Source: Candidatus Peregrinibacteria bacterium
GTDB taxonomy: Bacteria > Patescibacteriota > Gracilibacteria > UM-FILTER-43-11
Assembly (NCBI GenBank): GCA_030637565.1
Contig: DAOWGG010000019.1
Span: forward strand, 1 to 5,479
DNA: 5,479 nt
Direction of reading: 5' to 3'
Positions 4,680 through 5,479 of this stretch are shown here, one piece after another. Made by a program: the position numbers and the translations under genes. Each line of letters opens with the position of its first letter. Position 1 is the stretch's first letter. The notes beneath the pieces were generated by a model, which saw nothing but the letters and a program-made list of their open reading frames with translations, was not told the origin of the DNA and made no database searches.

Positions 4680-5479
4680 ATGTCTAAGTTAGAGGAATTA
4701 AAATCATTGCTTCAGGAATACAATCTTTGGGCTAAAAAACATTTTGGTCAGAATTTTTTGGTGGATGAAAAAGTGTTTGATCAGATTATTGGGGCGGCTG
4801 ATCTTAAATCATCTGATAATGTGATTGAGGTGGGGCCGGGGACTGGATTTTTAACAGAACAATTGGTTGAAAGCGCAAATCATGTGATGGCGATTGAAAA
4901 AGACAGGGATATGGTTTACTTGTTGAATGATCGTTTTAAGGGGGTGAAGAATTTGGAGCTGATTCATGAGGATATTTTAAAAACCCAGATTTCAGATCTT
5001 GAGTCAGAGGCTTATAAAGTGGTTGCTAATATTCCTTATTACATTACGTCACCGCTTTTGAAGCATTTTCTTAAGTCGAATCATCGACCGAAGTTAATGG
5101 TTTTATTGGTGCAAAAAGAAGTAGCAGAGAAAATTTGTGGGATTACGGGGAAAAGTATGGTCACCATTGAAACTCAATTATTCGGAAAGCCAGAAATTGT
5201 TGCCATGGTTCCAGCGAAGGCTTTTTACCCAGCACCAAAAGTGGAGTCAGCGGTTTTGAAGATTGAGGTCTTTGATCAGCCTCTCGTTGAGGAAAGTGAA
5301 TTGAAAGCTTTCTTGCGAATTGTAAAATTTGGCTTCTCTCAAAAACGGAAGAAACTTAGTAATACATTGGGAGCTGGCTTGCATATGAAGTCTTCTGAAA
5401 TGGCAGAAATTTTACGTGAAGCGGATATTGATCCGGATTTGCGTGCAGAGCATTTGGGAATTGAGGAATGGAAGCGATT
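4680..5479 (+). CDS. rsmA: 16S rRNA dimethyladenosine transferase RsmA/KsgA, 3' end cut by window
   Basis: RsmA uses S-adenosylmethionine to dimethylate two adjacent adenines near the 3' end of 16S rRNA, a late 30S assembly checkpoint. The 266 complete codons contain KKHFGQNFLVD (19-29), the SAM-binding VIEVGPGTGFLTEQL (48-62), the acidic AIEKDRDM (71-78), HEDIL (96-100), the catalytic-loop NIPYYITSPLL (117-127), QKEVAEKI (145-152), FYPAPKVESAV (182-192) and FSQKRKKLSNTL (219-230). The family usually has about 250-290 residues, so only a few C-terminal residues fall past the edge; the frame is open at 5479 with two bases of an incomplete codon. The segment after QKEVAEKI is about three residues shorter than in E. 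coli KsgA. The ATG at 4680 has no Shine-Dalgarno sequence. A poor -10-like TACGAT (4668-4673) sits where a leaderless start would need it, without a convincing -35. Confidence 0.95.
   Translation, partial: MSKLEELKSLLQEYNLWAKKHFGQNFLVDEKVFDQIIGAADLKSSDNVIEVGPGTGFLTEQLVESANHVMAIEKDRDMVYLLNDRFKGVKNLELIHEDILKTQISDLESEAYKVVANIPYYITSPLLKHFLKSNHRPKLMVLLVQKEVAEKICGITGKSMVTIETQLFGKPEIVAMVPAKAFYPAPKVESAVLKIEVFDQPLVEESELKAFLRIVKFGFSQKRKKLSNTLGAGLHMKSSEMAEILREADIDPDLRAEHLGIEEWKR

Noticed and set aside
1..5479. Recoded TGA (as in Gracilibacteria-type code 25)
   Set aside because: All genes read through with TAA or TAG stops and no in-frame TGA was seen; glycine is encoded by ordinary GGN codons.
1..5479. 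CRISPR array, tRNA, rRNA or transposase
   Set aside because: No regularly spaced repeats, cloverleaf-like sequence, rRNA motifs or mobile-element genes or terminal inverted repeats were seen.

Overview
The window looks like a stretch of a low-to-moderate GC bacterial chromosome, with housekeeping genes, standard stop codons (TAA and TAG) and compact intergenic gaps. Several features fit, without proving, a member of the Candidate Phyla Radiation (Patescibacteria), perhaps near Peregrinibacteria: rpsF followed directly by rpsR with no ssb between them, a cysteine-bearing S18, a lysine/glutamate-rich S6 tail, near absence of Shine-Dalgarno (SD) sequences, and the style of the RsmA and Nth proteins. 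This placement is inference from sequence style; no search was run.

Layout. Minus strand, 1-794: rpsR (S18, cut by the window edge) lies 32 bp downstream of rpsF (S6), with an AATTACGAATTA repeat pair in the gap. A 143-bp divergent spacer (795-937) holds a promoter for rpsF and a promoter whose predicted start coincides with the ATG of nth, implying a leaderless message. Plus strand, 938-3797: nth (endonuclease III) and uvrD/pcrA (SF1A helicase), 43 bp apart, form a DNA-repair pair. Plus strand, 3847-4650: a self-contained cassette with a near-consensus promoter, a structured leader, a perfect SD, one gene for a secreted protein that looks like a small beta-barrel, and a textbook intrinsic terminator. 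Plus strand, 4680-end: rsmA (ksgA), nearly complete.

How it fits together. S6 and S18 are partners on the 30S platform, and RsmA modifies the 3' end of 16S rRNA, so the flanks serve ribosome assembly. Nth and UvrD/PcrA serve base excision repair and helicase/transcription-coupled repair functions. The cassette at 3847-4650 is the outlier. It has higher GC by hand count, different codon choice, the only SD in the window, its own promoter and terminator, and a predicted exported product that is unexpected if the host lacks an outer membrane. It is the best candidate for something undescribed here and looks like a one-gene 'moron'-style insertion between uvrD and rsmA.
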